A stretch of 64,000 bases of DNA from Vibrio parahaemolyticus (lineage in GTDB: Bacteria; Pseudomonadota; Gammaproteobacteria; Enterobacterales; Vibrionaceae): assembly GCF_900460535.1 (NCBI RefSeq), contig NZ_UHIL01000002.1, positions 806,001 to 870,000 of the forward strand. Direction: 5' to 3'. This document shows positions 48,779-58,260 of the stretch, one piece after another. The position numbers and the translations under genes were made by a program. Each line of letters begins with the position of its first letter. Within the stretch, counting starts at the first letter, position 1. The notes beneath the pieces are model-generated. The model saw only the letters and a program-made list of their open reading frames with translations, did no database searches and was not told the DNA's origin.

Positions 48779-51226
48779 ATGACTAATATGACCCGTCGCG
48801 GATTTCTAAAAGGCACTGGTATGGCGGCTGGTGCAATGGCATTCACTTCATTTTCACCTATGTCTGTTGCGTCTTCTAATGCTCGCGGCAAAGGCATTCT
48901 AACTGCGGGCCGCATGGGCCCAATGTTGTGTGAAGTACAAGATGGTAAGTTGGTTTCGACCACCAATGCTCTGCCTCAAACGGTACCAAATAGCCTACAA
49001 AGCACTGGTCCTGACCAAGTGCACACTAAAGCGCGTGTTAAGTACCCAATGGTTCGTAAAGGTTACTTGGCAAACCCATCAGCTCCCGAAGGCGTTCGCG
49101 GCAGCGATGAATTTGTACGCGTGTCTTGGGATGAAGCTTACAAGCTGATCCACGAACAGCACATGCGCATTCGTAAAGAATATGGCCCGGCTTCTGTGTT
49201 TGCTGGTTCTTACGGCTGGCGTTCAAGTGGCGTGCTGCACAAAGCACAAACCTTGCTGCAACGTTACATGAGCATGGCGGGCGGCTACTCAGGCCACTTG
49301 GGTGACTACTCAACGGGTGCTGCGCAGATCATCATGCCGCACGTTGTGGGCTCTATCGAAGTGTACGAGCAACAAACCACGTACCCAGTGGTATTAGAGC
49401 ACAGCGATGTGGTTGTGCTTTGGGGCTTAAACCCAATCAACACTCTAAAAATCGCGTGGAGCTCAACAGACTGTGCTGGTCTTGAATTCTTCCATCAATT
49501 GAAAAAATCAGGCAAGACGGTTATTGCGATTGACCCTATTCGTTCTGAAACCATTGAATTCTTTGGCGAGAATGCGGAGTGGATTGCTCCTCACCCAATG
49601 ACCGACGTGGCAATGATGATGGGTATCGCACACACCTTAGTGAAACAAGGTAAGCACGATAAAGCCTTCCTCGATAAATACACCGCAGGTTACGACAAGT
49701 TTGAAGCGTACCTGATGGGCGAAGAAGACGGCGTAGAAAAATCAGCAGAATGGGCATCACAAATCTGTGGCGTACCTGCGAAGCAACTTGAGCTACTGGC
49801 TGATATCTTCAGTAAAAACCGCACCATGCTGATGGCGGGTTGGGGCATGCAGCGCCAACAATACGGTGAGCAGCGTCACTGGATGCTGGTTACACTGGCA
49901 ACGATGTTGGGTCAAATCGGTTTACCGGGCGGTGGTTTTGGTTTCTCTTATCACTACTCAAACGGTGGTAACCCTGCTCGTGATGCTGGCGTACTTCCTG
50001 CGATTTCGGCATCACTGGGTGGTGGCTCTTCTGCGGGTAACGACTGGGCAGTGTCTGGCGCGGTGCAAAGCTTCCCTGTGGCGCGTATTGTCGAGGCGTT
50101 GGAAAACCCAGGTCAATCCTACCATCACAACGGTCATGAACTGACGTTCCCGAACATTAAGATGATTTGGTGGGCTGGCGGTGCGAACTTTACTCACCAC
50201 CAAGACACCAACCGCTTGATTAAAGCGTGGCAAAAGCCTGAGCTGATCGTAATTTCAGAGCCTTACTGGACGGCGGCTGCGAAGCATGCGGATATCGTTC
50301 TGCCAATCACCACATCGTTCGAGCGTAACGACTTAACGATGACGGGTGACTACAGTAACCAACACTTGGTGCCAATGAAGCAAGTGGTTGAGCCGCAAGG
50401 TGAAGCGCGTAATGACTTCGACGTATTCGCGGACATGGCAGATATGCTAGCACCGGGTGGCCGTGATGTGTACACCGAAGGCAAAACCGAAATGGAATGG
50501 CTGTACGGCTTCTACAAAGCGGCGCAACAAGGTGGCCGTGGCTCTCGCATTGCGATGCCGAACTTCAGCAAGTTCTGGGAAGATAACCAACTGATCGAGA
50601 TGAAGTGGAACGAGAAGAACGCACAGTTTGTTCGTTACGCGGATTTCCGTGAAGACCCGATCATGAACCCGCTAGGTACGCCAAGTGGTAAGATTGAAAT
50701 CTTCTCGAAAACCATTGAAGGTTACCAGTTGGAAGACTGTCCTCCACACCCTACGTGGATGGCACCAACCGAGTACACCGGCAATGCAAAAGATGGCGAG
50801 TTGCAGTTAATGACCGCGCACGCAGCGCATCGTCTACACAGCCAGTTTAACTACGCGAAGATTCGCGAAGAGTACGCAATTGCAAACCGTGAACCTATTT
50901 GGATTCACCCTGAAGATGCGAAAGCGCGTGGTATTAAAACGGGCGATCTAGTTCGTGCGTTTAACAACCGTGGCCAAGTATTGGTAGGCGCGGAAGTGAC
51001 TGACCGAATCAAGCAAGGTTCAGTATGTATTCATGAAGGCGGTTGGCCGGATTTGGATCCGAAAACCGGCATTTGTAAGAACGGCGGTTGTAACGTGTTA
51101 ACGTTGGATATTCCGACCTCTCGACTTGCAAACGGCTGTGCGGCGAACTCGGCACTGGTTCGTATTGAAAAATACACTGGCCCAGAATTAGAACTAACAG
51201 CGTTTGAACCACCAAAAAATGGCTAG
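48779..51226 (+). CDS. torZ: TorZ-type TMAO / S-oxide reductase (molybdopterin)
   Basis: An 815-residue DMSO-reductase-family enzyme. The Tat signal T-R-R-G-F-L-K is at residues 5-11. The molybdenum ligand serine is S178 in L-G-D-Y-S-T-G-A. Recalled E. coli TorZ agrees closely along its length ([18 protein letters not shown] and the final L-T-A-F-E-P-P), more so than TorA. It is exported folded with its bis-MGD cofactor and reduces TMAO or biotin S-oxide in the periplasm. It is co-transcribed with torY. A TorD-type chaperone is not adjacent, so maturation must rely on a protein encoded elsewhere. A strong terminator follows. Confidence 0.93.
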   Translation: MTNMTRRGFLKGTGMAAGAMAFTSFSPMSVASSNARGKGILTAGRMGPMLCEVQDGKLVSTTNALPQTVPNSLQSTGPDQVHTKARVKYPMVRKGYLANPSAPEGVRGSDEFVRVSWDEAYKLIHEQHMRIRKEYGPASVFAGSYGWRSSGVLHKAQTLLQRYMSMAGGYSGHLGDYSTGAAQIIMPHVVGSIEVYEQQTTYPVVLEHSDVVVLWGLNPINTLKIAWSSTDCAGLEFFHQLKKSGKTVIAIDPIRSETIEFFGENAEWIAPHPMTDVAMMMGIAHTLVKQGKHDKAFLDKYTAGYDKFEAYLMGEEDGVEKSAEWASQICGVPAKQLELLADIFSKNRTMLMAGWGMQRQQYGEQRHWMLVTLATMLGQIGLPGGGFGFSYHYSNGGNPARDAGVLPAISASLGGGSSAGNDWAVSGAVQSFPVARIVEALENPGQSYHHNGHELTFPNIKMIWWAGGANFTHHQDTNRLIKAWQKPELIVISEPYWTAAAKHADIVLPITTSFERNDLTMTGDYSNQHLVPMKQVVEPQGEARNDFDVFADMADMLAPGGRDVYTEGKTEMEWLYGFYKAAQQGGRGSRIAMPNFSKFWEDNQLIEMKWNEKNAQFVRYADFREDPIMNPLGTPSGKIEIFSKTIEGYQLEDCPPHPTWMAPTEYTGNAKDGELQLMTAHAAHRLHSQFNYAKIREEYAIANREPIWIHPEDAKARGIKTGDLVRAFNNRGQVLVGAEVTDRIKQGSVCIHEGGWPDLDPKTGICKNGGCNVLTLDIPTSRLANGCAANSALVRIEKYTGPELELTAFEPPKNG

Positions 51227-51248
51227 AAAAAAGTAGCGCTTGAAAGCA

Positions 51249-51279
51249 AGAAGCCAGCGAATCGCTGGCTTCTTTTTTT
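51249..51279 (+). terminator. Terminator after torYZ
   Basis: Eleven-base stem AGAAGCCAGCG/CGCTGGCTTCT, loop AAT, seven T. Confidence 0.92.
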
Positions 51280-51295
51280 CTAGTAATCGTTCACA

Positions 51296-52021
51296 TTAGC
51301 GTGAAGCAAGAGAAACAAACGGCATCTGTTTCTTAATCTGAAATGTCGGGAGTAAAGTAAATACAATCGCGACAAACAAGACTGAGCCTATTAAATCTTC
51401 AGGGCGATGCATGCCCAGCCATAAGCGGCTATATGCGACGCTCATACCCCACATCCACAATGACAGTGCAGAGATATAGCACTTGTTCTGTAAGAACAAC
51501 CCACCAAAGAAAGCCAAACAAATCGAAACGAAAATCGTATGGCCCGACGGGAAAGAATAGTCTTTCTCGCCTTGCCAATGGCGCGTCCGCCAATCACTGA
51601 CTTGTTCAGAAATCTGGTTAATTACGTTGGCTTGCTGCTTTGTATCCAACTGATAAAACGTTTCTGGTGTTTCAATCAATTGTTCTGCTGCGAGCAATTC
51701 CGTGTATGGGCGCGGGCTTTCTGTCATCAGTTTTAGCCCCGTTTTGCTGGCAAAGCCAATCACAAGTAACAACCCTAACATTGAGAGTTTTTGTATCCAC
51801 TCAGTGCGACTTGGTTTAAAGCGAAATAAAGAAAGCAGTAGCAGCGTTAAGGTAATTAAAAAGCCTTTGCTGCCAGCAGAATCAGTGAGCAAAGTAAAAG
51901 TAATACCCAGACTTTCAGGCACCTGTGAAGTGAGATTGTGATAAGAGCCAAACAGCGACATTGGGATGATGCCAAGAACAAACAAGGCGAGCATCATCAA
52001 TCCATATTTTTTGGTTTTCAT
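51296..52021 (-). CDS. PAP2-family membrane phosphatase (PgpB-like)
   Basis: A 241-residue inner-membrane protein with about six helices. The three PAP2 signatures are present: K-T-G-L-K-L-M-T-E-S-P-R-P, then S-F-P-S-G-H, then S-R-L-W-L-G-M-H-R-P-E-D. They match the PgpB group, which dephosphorylates undecaprenyl pyrophosphate, phosphatidylglycerophosphate or related lipids on the periplasmic side. A large soluble loop separates signatures one and two, as in PgpB. It is monocistronic. The torYZ terminator lies between it and torZ (convergent). Lipid preference is unknown. Confidence 0.87.
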   Translation of the reverse strand: MKTKKYGLMMLALFVLGIIPMSLFGSYHNLTSQVPESLGITFTLLTDSAGSKGFLITLTLLLLSLFRFKPSRTEWIQKLSMLGLLLVIGFASKTGLKLMTESPRPYTELLAAEQLIETPETFYQLDTKQQANVINQISEQVSDWRTRHWQGEKDYSFPSGHTIFVSICLAFFGGLFLQNKCYISALSLWMWGMSVAYSRLWLGMHRPEDLIGSVLFVAIVFTLLPTFQIKKQMPFVSLASR

Positions 52022-52203
52022 TGAGAGCGTTTTGTTTTTATTGAGGGTTATTCAACCACGTGAAAATAAGGGGCTTATCTTACGTTATCTGGCGTGAAAA
52101 ACTTATCAACGCTTTGTCAATTTGACGAGAGAATGAAGGTTGAGTGATGAATTGATGACATTTATCCGGAGGGTAAAGGCGCTCATCCTTAAGCGTTGGG
52201 GTC

Positions 52204-52818
52204 TTAATCCATCAGAGAAAGTAAGTACTCTGCTGCTTTGGTTGGGTTTTCTGCATGACAAATGGCAGAAACCAAAGCCAAACCATGTACACCTGTCGCA
52301 CTCAGGGCAGGAATGTTGGTTTCGTTGATGCCACCAATAGCGACGATTGGTAAAGACGTGGTGTTCAGCGCCATCTTCAAACCTTCGATACCCCAGTGTT
52401 TTTTGGTGTTGGTTTTGGTCGGCGTAGCGAAGATGGCACTCAAGCCGATGTAATCAATGGGCAGAGAATCCGCCTCTGCCAGCTGATCTTCAGTCTCAAT
52501 CGATAAGCCGAGAATCTTGTTTGGGCCAATCAATTGGCGAGCGATCTCTGCTGGCATGTCTGACTGCCCGAGGTGAACACCATCGGCATCGACGGCAAGG
52601 GCAACATCAACACGATCATTGATGATTAACGGGACGCCAGTGCCTTCAAGGATCGTCTTCACGGCTTGAGCTCGTTCAATAAATGCACGAACGTCACCAT
52701 GTTTTTCGCGCACCTGTACCATGGTGACCCCACCTTCTACCGCCTTTCTTACAACGTGTTTGAGAGTGGATAAATCTTGTTGGTCGTCGGTGACCAAATA
52801 CAAACGATAGGCGTTCAT
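52204..52818 (-). CDS. thiE: Thiamin-phosphate synthase
   Basis: A 204-residue (beta/alpha)8 barrel. The N-terminal R-L-Y-L-V-T-D-D and Q-V-R-E-K are ThiE signatures. I-N-D-R-V-D-V-A and D-G-V-H-L-G-Q-S-D-M-P bind the HMP diphosphate. Y-I-G-L-S-A-I-F-A-T-P-T-K-T supplies the phosphate loop and A-I-G-G-I-N closes the barrel. It joins HMP-PP and thiazole phosphate to thiamin phosphate. It is the last gene of the thi operon, 63 bases after thiM. The barrel is complete, so it should be active. Confidence 0.93.
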   Translation of the reverse strand: MNAYRLYLVTDDQQDLSTLKHVVRKAVEGGVTMVQVREKHGDVRAFIERAQAVKTILEGTGVPLIINDRVDVALAVDADGVHLGQSDMPAEIARQLIGPNKILGLSIETEDQLAEADSLPIDYIGLSAIFATPTKTNTKKHWGIEGLKMALNTTSLPIVAIGGINETNIPALSATGVHGLALVSAICHAENPTKAAEYLLSLMD

Positions 52819-52881
52819 TGTGTTTCCTTTCGCCTCCCACTTTCGTTGGAGTGAGAGGCGTTTAAAGCATTGAGAAGCGAT

Positions 52882-53673
52882 TTATCTCACTTGTAATTTA
52901 AGACGTGTTGCCAGTGTTTCTTCATCCAGTTGGTAAAGCTCATCCAAAAGATGCATTTGCAAGCTACCTGGCCCTCGCGCTTGCTCTGCCGCAATTTCAC
53001 CCACAACGCCAAGCACCGCTGCCGCAGCAAGGCCTGTTTCGTCGCCGATTGCTGCGAACGCGCCTGTCAGTGCGGTTAACGTGCAACCCATGCCCGTTAC
53101 GTATGGCATCATCTCGTGACCATTATTCAGCTGGACGGTTTGCTCTTTTGTCACGATGTAGTCAGTTTCGCCGGAGATCACCACACTTGCTCCGTATTCT
53201 TCAACTAAGAAGTGAGCGGCCCCAAGGGCTGCATCACTACTGTCGAGTGCATCTACACCTTTGCTTTGCGCTTGCTCACCAGCGAGAGCAATGATTTCGG
53301 AAGCATTACCACGAATGATTAACTTGTTTGCAAGGCGGGCGATTTCGCGCGAGGTTTCAGTGCGCAGTGAACTTGCACCGCAACCGACAGGGTCGAGCAC
53401 AACAATTTTACCGTTCGAGTTGGCTTGCTCGACGGCATAGCTCATGCGCGGCGTCCAAACGCTGTCTAGGGTGCCGATGTTTATCACCAAAGCGCCTGCA
53501 AACGACATCATTTCTGCCATTTCTTGCTTTGAATGCGCCATGATTGGCGAAGCTCCGATAGCCAACAAAGCGTTCGCCGTGTTGTTCATCACCACGTAGT
53601 TGGTAATGTTCACGACTAAAGGCTTTTGCTGACGCACTGCGGTTAATGCTTGAGTTATTTGTTCTATTAACAT
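52882..53673 (-). CDS. thiM: Hydroxyethylthiazole kinase
   Basis: A 263-residue ribokinase-fold enzyme from the ATG at 53673, which has GGAG six bases upstream; a longer in-frame reading (53685) is less likely. It contains [22 protein letters not shown] (residue C in the usual position) and [12 protein letters not shown], the catalytic anion hole. It phosphorylates the salvaged thiazole alcohol for ThiE. It lies 18 bases after tenA. Confidence 0.93.
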   Translation of the reverse strand: MLIEQITQALTAVRQQKPLVVNITNYVVMNNTANALLAIGASPIMAHSKQEMAEMMSFAGALVINIGTLDSVWTPRMSYAVEQANSNGKIVVLDPVGCGASSLRTETSREIARLANKLIIRGNASEIIALAGEQAQSKGVDALDSSDAALGAAHFLVEEYGASVVISGETDYIVTKEQTVQLNNGHEMMPYVTGMGCTLTALTGAFAAIGDETGLAAAAVLGVVGEIAAEQARGPGSLQMHLLDELYQLDEETLATRLKLQVR

Positions 53674-53691
53674 GAGATTCTCCAATTAACC

Positions 53692-54354
53692 TTATTGCGC
53701 GTTTAGACCTTGTTGCCAAAACGCCACTTCCATACGCGTTGCGGTTTTGAAGACCTGAATCAGGTTTTGACCGCGCTGGCTGTGGATGTCGATTTCAGCC
53801 AGCAACTGGTTAAAGTGTTCGGCCCCACTTGCCACGCCAGATTGGAACTCTTCACCGCCGTACAAGTTAATCCAACTTGCGTAAGGATTGCCTTCGAATA
53901 CCGTGTTTTCATCTTCAATCAGCATTTTACCAATGACGGCGTAGCCGATGGAGCAAGGGGCGAGCGCGGCATACAAGTCAACTAAGTCGCCCGTCATTCC
54001 CGCATCCAATACGTAGCGCGTGTAAGCCACCGTGCCAAAATCTTCCGGCTCGTTTTCGAGATCCGATTCCGTTAATCCCCACTGGCCGCAGTAGGTAACA
54101 TGGTGGGTAATCTCTGAATCTAAAAGCGCATGTACGCTTGGTAGTGCGCGGCGCATGTCGTCTAACGTACGTGCTTTGTAGATTGCTAGCGCATAAGCTC
54201 GCGCGTACTGTTTTAGGAATAAGAAATCTTGCTTCAAGTAATGCAGAAAACAAGGTTGAGCCAGTGTGCCTTTGGCTAATTGCTGCACGAAGGCATGCTC
54301 GGTGTATTCTTGCCAATCTTGGCGGCAAGCGTCGATCAAATCTTGGTATTTCAT
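53692..54354 (-). CDS. tenA: Thiaminase II / aminopyrimidine aminohydrolase
   Basis: A 220-residue all-helical TenA protein. The catalytic cysteine is in A-P-C-S-I-G-Y; the F-L-H-Y-L-K-Q-D and W-I-N-L-Y-G-G-E segments line the pocket. TenA removes the amino group from aminopyrimidine derived from degraded thiamin to give HMP. Position between thiY and thiM fits a base-degraded thiamin salvage pathway, in which ThiXYZ imports formylaminopyrimidine. The start has an AGGCTG-like region before the ATG, and the spacing to thiY is 18 bases. Confidence 0.92.
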   Translation of the reverse strand: MKYQDLIDACRQDWQEYTEHAFVQQLAKGTLAQPCFLHYLKQDFLFLKQYARAYALAIYKARTLDDMRRALPSVHALLDSEITHHVTYCGQWGLTESDLENEPEDFGTVAYTRYVLDAGMTGDLVDLYAALAPCSIGYAVIGKMLIEDENTVFEGNPYASWINLYGGEEFQSGVASGAEHFNQLLAEIDIHSQRGQNLIQVFKTATRMEVAFWQQGLNAQ

Positions 54355-54372
54355 AATGGGGCAGCCTCGTAA

Positions 54373-55323
54373 TTAGTCAAAGCTCGGTACGTAATCTTTT
54401 GCTTTTGGTAGCGTTTCGATGATTTTTTGTGAGTACATGAACTCGGCGTAATCGTCGTAGCGTTTTAGGTCAACTGCCGATGGGCGAAGCGCGAAACGAG
54501 TTAACGTGTCATTCCAAGCGCGTTGGTTGAGCTCGTTGTTTAGCGTGTCTGGTGAGTAAGCTACAAACTCTTTCCAGGACTCTTTCGGATGGTTGACGAT
54601 GTAAGTGGTCGCTTGCTCCAGCGCTTTGTTGAACGCTTTGATAGCGGCTTTGTCGTAGGTTTTTGCATTCGCCACAAACACCAGTTCGTCATACGCTGGT
54701 ACGCCGTGCTCTTCTGGGAAGAAGGCTTTGGCTTTGTAGCCTTCTAGCGCAAGTTGGTTGGTTTCGAAGTTGCGCAAGCCGCCCCAAATAGCGTCTACTT
54801 TACCGGATGCGAGAGAGGAAGAGAGTGCCCAACCGACGTTGATGATTTGCACGTCAGAAAACTTCACGTTCTCCTGCGCAAGCATGGTGCCGATTGTCGC
54901 CTCTTCGTTACCTGCGATCGCAATACCGATCTTCTTGCCTTTAAGGTCGCCAAGGTTGTCGTTCTTGCCGTTGTCCAACACCATCAATGTGTTGAGGGGG
55001 GTAGCAATCAAGGTCGCAGAGCGAATTAATGGCAAGCCAGCCGCTACGTCGATGGTTAAGCTCGGCTGGTATGAAATCGCCATATCGACTTTGCCAGCCG
55101 CAACTAGTTTGGGTGGTGTGCTTGGGTCGGCGGGTTCTTGGATATTGACCTTCAAACCTTGCTGTTTAAAGTAGCCGCGCTCTTGTGCGATCACGATAGG
55201 GCCATGGTTCGGGTTAACGAACCAATCCAGCATTAAAGTAAGCTCTTTTTCGGCAGCAAGTACGTTAGTTGAAACCATTGAAGCGAGCAGAGTAGCAGCG
55301 CTCATGAGTTTGTTTTTATTCAC
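54373..55323 (-). CDS. thiY: ThiY-type pyrimidine-precursor binding protein
   Basis: A 316-residue periplasmic binding protein of the NMT1/THI5 family. A signal peptide ends V-L-A. The mature start E-L-T-L-M-L-D-W-F-V-N-P-N-H-G-P is the classic THI5-like ligand loop. G-N-E-E-A-T-I-G also fits. It binds N-formyl-4-amino-5-aminomethyl-2-methylpyrimidine and passes it to ThiX/ThiZ. The next genes, tenA and thiM, process salvaged moieties. No thiC or thiazole synthesis genes are in this operon. Confidence 0.9.
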   Translation of the reverse strand: MNKNKLMSAATLLASMVSTNVLAAEKELTLMLDWFVNPNHGPIVIAQERGYFKQQGLKVNIQEPADPSTPPKLVAAGKVDMAISYQPSLTIDVAAGLPLIRSATLIATPLNTLMVLDNGKNDNLGDLKGKKIGIAIAGNEEATIGTMLAQENVKFSDVQIINVGWALSSSLASGKVDAIWGGLRNFETNQLALEGYKAKAFFPEEHGVPAYDELVFVANAKTYDKAAIKAFNKALEQATTYIVNHPKESWKEFVAYSPDTLNNELNQRAWNDTLTRFALRPSAVDLKRYDDYAEFMYSQKIIETLPKAKDYVPSFD

Positions 55324-55345
55324 GGGGTTCTTCCTTTTTCTTTCC

Positions 55346-56146
55346 CTATTTGTTTTCCCAGGGAATGGCTTTTTTCAGTAATTTGTCAGTGGTGAAATAG
55401 AGTGCGATAGACAGCGCGGCGAGAATAAACAGTGCCGCGAACATCTCATCGATGATCATGCGAGCGTTGGCTTGCAGCATCAGATAGCCCAAGCCCTCAC
55501 TTGAGCCGACCCATTCACCTACCACGGCACCAATCGGCGCAATAACCACGGCAACACGAATACCAGACGCTAACGTTGGCAGGGCGGCAGGTAGTTGAAT
55601 ATGGCGCAGTAATTGCCATTTCGATGCGCCCATGGTTTTGGCAAGATCGAGGTAACCAGTTGGTGTATTGCGTAAACCGTCGTAGCAGCATGTCGTGACG
55701 GGGAAAAAGATGATGATCGCCGCCATTACTACTTTCGATGCAATGCCGTAACCCAGCCAAAGCATGAGCACTGGCGCGATAGCAAATACTGGAATTGCTT
55801 GGCTAGCGATAAGAATCGGCAATAGCCAGCGTTTGAGCGGCTCGAACATCAGCATTTGCAAAGCGAATAGCAAACCCATCGATAAGCCGAGTGCGAGGCC
55901 AAGTAGGATCTCTTGTGCAGTGACCCAAGTGTGTTTGAGTAGCACGTCGTATCGAGTGATTAATCTATCCAATACTTCAATTGGCGAAGGCAAGATGAAG
56001 TTTGGCATGTCAAACACCACTACAATGAGTTGCCACAAACCTAAGATCACCGCTGCGCTGATCAGCAGACGCAACGCCGGATGAGTTACGCGTTCCTTTT
56101 TACTAATACGCGCCGAAACGGAGTTGTACTGAGTCATATCACTCAT
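55346..56146 (-). CDS. thiX: ThiX-type ABC permease
   Basis: A 266-residue inner-membrane permease with about six helices, read from the ATG at 56146. Its start overlaps the thiZ stop by eight bases; a long upstream reading frame inside thiZ is rejected. The EAA loop reads L-A-K-T-M-G-A-S-K-W-Q-L-L-R-H-I-Q-L-P-A-A-L-P. It resembles SsuC/TauC-type permeases, here as part of ThiXYZ for pyrimidine import. It starts with GGAGAAAGACT upstream of the ATG. Confidence 0.9.
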   Translation of the reverse strand: MSDMTQYNSVSARISKKERVTHPALRLLISAAVILGLWQLIVVVFDMPNFILPSPIEVLDRLITRYDVLLKHTWVTAQEILLGLALGLSMGLLFALQMLMFEPLKRWLLPILIASQAIPVFAIAPVLMLWLGYGIASKVVMAAIIIFFPVTTCCYDGLRNTPTGYLDLAKTMGASKWQLLRHIQLPAALPTLASGIRVAVVIAPIGAVVGEWVGSSEGLGYLMLQANARMIIDEMFAALFILAALSIALYFTTDKLLKKAIPWENK

Positions 56147-56897
56147 AGTCTTTCTCCAACTGATCCAAAATCGCTTGCTGCAATGTTGCGCATTCTCCAT
56201 CAAGTAGGCGAGGTGGTGGCGAATCAGGTACATCAAGGTGCAGTGCTTGAGCAGGCGTGCCTTGCAACACATAGAGTTGGTGTGCCAATCGCACTGCTTC
56301 TTGTGGATCGTGCGTAATCAAGACAACGGTTTTGTCCTTTAGTAACTCGGCAGAGAGAGTTTGCAATTTGTGGCGAGTCACGGCGTCCAATGCTGAGAAA
56401 GGTTCATCCATCAAAACCAAAGGCTTGTCTTGCATCAGAGTGCGAGCAAGGGCTACGCGCTGTCGCATACCTCCAGAGAGTTGAGCGGGTTTGGCGTAAG
56501 CGTAATCTGCCAACCCAACGTGCTCTAACAAGTTGAGAGCGCGTTGTTTCTCATCCGCTGAATTTGAGTAGGCGTGAGAAAAGCGCGAGCTGAGGCAGAC
56601 GTTATCCAGCACGTTAAGCCACGGTAGCAATAAATCCTGCTGAGCCATGTAAGCGACACGGTCATGCAGTGCGGCGCCATCGGTTGTGATGAGTTCGCCA
56701 TGCCAGTCAACTTGGTCATCCAGTAGGCCAGCTAAGTAACGCAATATCGTGGTTTTTCCGCAGCCACTTCGCCCGAGTAATACCGTCCATCGACCGATAG
56801 GAATGACCATGTTCACTTTCGCTAAAGTCGGTGTTTGGCTGTCTTTGTATTGCAAACTGGCGTCGGAAAGCTGAATGCCAATCGCGTTAGCGAACAT
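56139..56897 (-). CDS. thiZ: ThiZ-type ABC transporter ATPase
   Basis: A 252-residue ABC ATPase from the ATG at 56897, which overlaps the thiD stop by 11 bases. Walker A is G-R-S-G-C-G-K-T-T, the signature L-S-G-G-M-R-Q-R, Walker B L-V-L-M-D-E-P-F and the switch histidine in L-I-T-H-D-P. It energises the ThiXY importer. Both overlaps, with thiD and thiX, indicate tight coupling in the operon. Confidence 0.92.
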   Translation of the reverse strand: MFANAIGIQLSDASLQYKDSQTPTLAKVNMVIPIGRWTVLLGRSGCGKTTILRYLAGLLDDQVDWHGELITTDGAALHDRVAYMAQQDLLLPWLNVLDNVCLSSRFSHAYSNSADEKQRALNLLEHVGLADYAYAKPAQLSGGMRQRVALARTLMQDKPLVLMDEPFSALDAVTRHKLQTLSAELLKDKTVVLITHDPQEAVRLAHQLYVLQGTPAQALHLDVPDSPPPRLLDGECATLQQAILDQLEKDYE

Positions 56898-57744
56898 AGG
56901 TATGACCCGCAAAGAAGTGATGTACTGGTCCGTGACCTTTCCCCACTTCCAATTCATCCGCATGAGCGATGGCTTGGCTGATGTACTGTTTTCCTAAATG
57001 CACAGCTTTGTGCAGGTTGTTGCCTTGACCAAGGTAAGACGCAATAGCGGAAGACAGTGTACAGCCCGTACCGTGGGTGTTTTGGGTCGGAAAACGCTTG
57101 GCGCTGATTAACTCGACACTGTTTTGCATGATCAGCAGATCGTTGCTGTTTTCATCTTCTACAAGGTGACCGCCTTTGAGCAGAATGGCTTTGGCACCAA
57201 GCGCACGAAGGTCGTCAATCATGTCACTCATTTCTGCCTCAGATTGAGGTACAGGCTTACCTGTCAGTGCTGCACCCTCTGGCAGGTTAGGAGTGATGAT
57301 GTCTGCCAGAGGAATTAGTTCTTCTTTTAATGTGCTGATTGCTGATTGCTCAAGTAGCAAATCGCCGCTGGTGGCGACCATGACGGGATCTATCACAAGA
57401 TGTTTAGGCTGGTACTGTCTGATCTTGCTGGCCACCACTTTGATGATGTTCGAATCCGCCAGCATGCCGACTTTTACCGCCACAATATTGAGATCGGTAA
57501 ACACCGCATCGAGTTGGCTTTCAACGTGATCAAGTGGGATAGGGAAAATGGCAGAAACGCCTTGTGTGTTTTGCGAAGTGATGGCGGTAATGACCGAGCA
57601 TGCAAAACTGCCTGTTGCCGACATCGCTTTGATGTCTGCTTGAATACCTGCGCCGCCGCCACTGTCGGAGCCTGCGATGGTCAATACGATAGGGGTAGGT
57701 AAGGCTGGCGTCTGATGTGAATAAGGCTGTGATTGCTGTGTCAT
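56887..57744 (-). CDS. thiD: HMP/HMP-P kinase
   Basis: A 285-residue ribokinase-like enzyme from the ATG at 57744, preceded by GGAG at five bases. I-A-G-S-D-S-G-G-G-A-G-I-Q-A-D starts it, V-I-D-P-V-M-V-A lies in the middle, and T-H-G-T-G-C-T-L-S-S-A is the anion hole. It phosphorylates HMP twice to HMP-PP for ThiE. The roughly 15-residue N-terminal extension rich in S and T precedes the usual start of the domain. It is the first gene after the TPP riboswitch and leads the operon. Confidence 0.93.
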   Translation of the reverse strand: MTQQSQPYSHQTPALPTPIVLTIAGSDSGGGAGIQADIKAMSATGSFACSVITAITSQNTQGVSAIFPIPLDHVESQLDAVFTDLNIVAVKVGMLADSNIIKVVASKIRQYQPKHLVIDPVMVATSGDLLLEQSAISTLKEELIPLADIITPNLPEGAALTGKPVPQSEAEMSDMIDDLRALGAKAILLKGGHLVEDENSNDLLIMQNSVELISAKRFPTQNTHGTGCTLSSAIASYLGQGNNLHKAVHLGKQYISQAIAHADELEVGKGHGPVHHFFAGHTYVR

Positions 57745-57852
57745 GGTCGCTCCTATTACAAGACGTATAGGAACTGACTTTGACCGCTGTGGGCAGATCG
57801 ATTGTTCGATCGTTTCACTCGCCAAAGAGAGGCGGCGAAAGGCAAAGTGTGC

Positions 57853-57943
57853 ATAGTTCCCTACGTCAGTGCTAACTGAATCAGGTTCAACGGGTCTCGA
57901 ATTTCGATCTCAGCCTACGCTTATCACGTGGCCCCCCGACTAT
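57853..57943 (-). promoter_or_regulatory. TPP (THI-box) riboswitch of the thi operon
   Basis: On the minus strand the conserved CTGAGA element (57907-57912), ACCCGTTGAACCTGAT and the GACGTAGGGAA end are all present. The outer stem P1 is ATAGT/ACTAT. These are the core pyrimidine- and pyrophosphate-sensing parts of a TPP aptamer. It ends about 108 bases before the thiD start. Excess TPP should shut off the operon; the leader between contains CGATCG/CGATC-type inverted repeats but no classic poly-U terminator, so translational or Rho-linked control is possible. Confidence 0.93.
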
Positions 57944-58260
57944 TTCGCTCGGATGATAACAGGACGCTAACTCAAGAGATACGTTTTTTGAGAGTAATTA
58001 TTATTGAGTATTCAATTATGCGAAGTGAGGGATAGAGTAAGCTTCTTAATACTTTGTTGCGCGGAATTTTCCAGTGCAACGCTCTGATGAAAGAGCAGAA
58101 ACTGGAATATTAAATAAAGAGTCGTGGTCTCTTTTGGCAAGGATTAGCATAAAACAAGGTTAAAAAACTGTTAAGATTTAACGCGTTGCCAATTTAACTT
58201 TACGGAATTTATCGGAAGTTATTTAGGAAGGCTAAGACGATCATCGAGCAAGGAGACTTC
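57944..58260. other. Divergent intergenic region between the TPP riboswitch and the tldD-like gene
   Basis: About 317 bases with no gene I would call. It must contain the thi promoter on the minus strand and the promoter for the TldD-like gene on the plus strand. No strong -35/-10 pair is obvious. The short ATG ORFs here end within a few codons. Confidence 0.5.

Noticed and set aside
52140..52328. Plus-strand short frame antisense to the thiE end
   Set aside because: It overlaps the thiE C-terminus, and no domain or conserved motif is visible.
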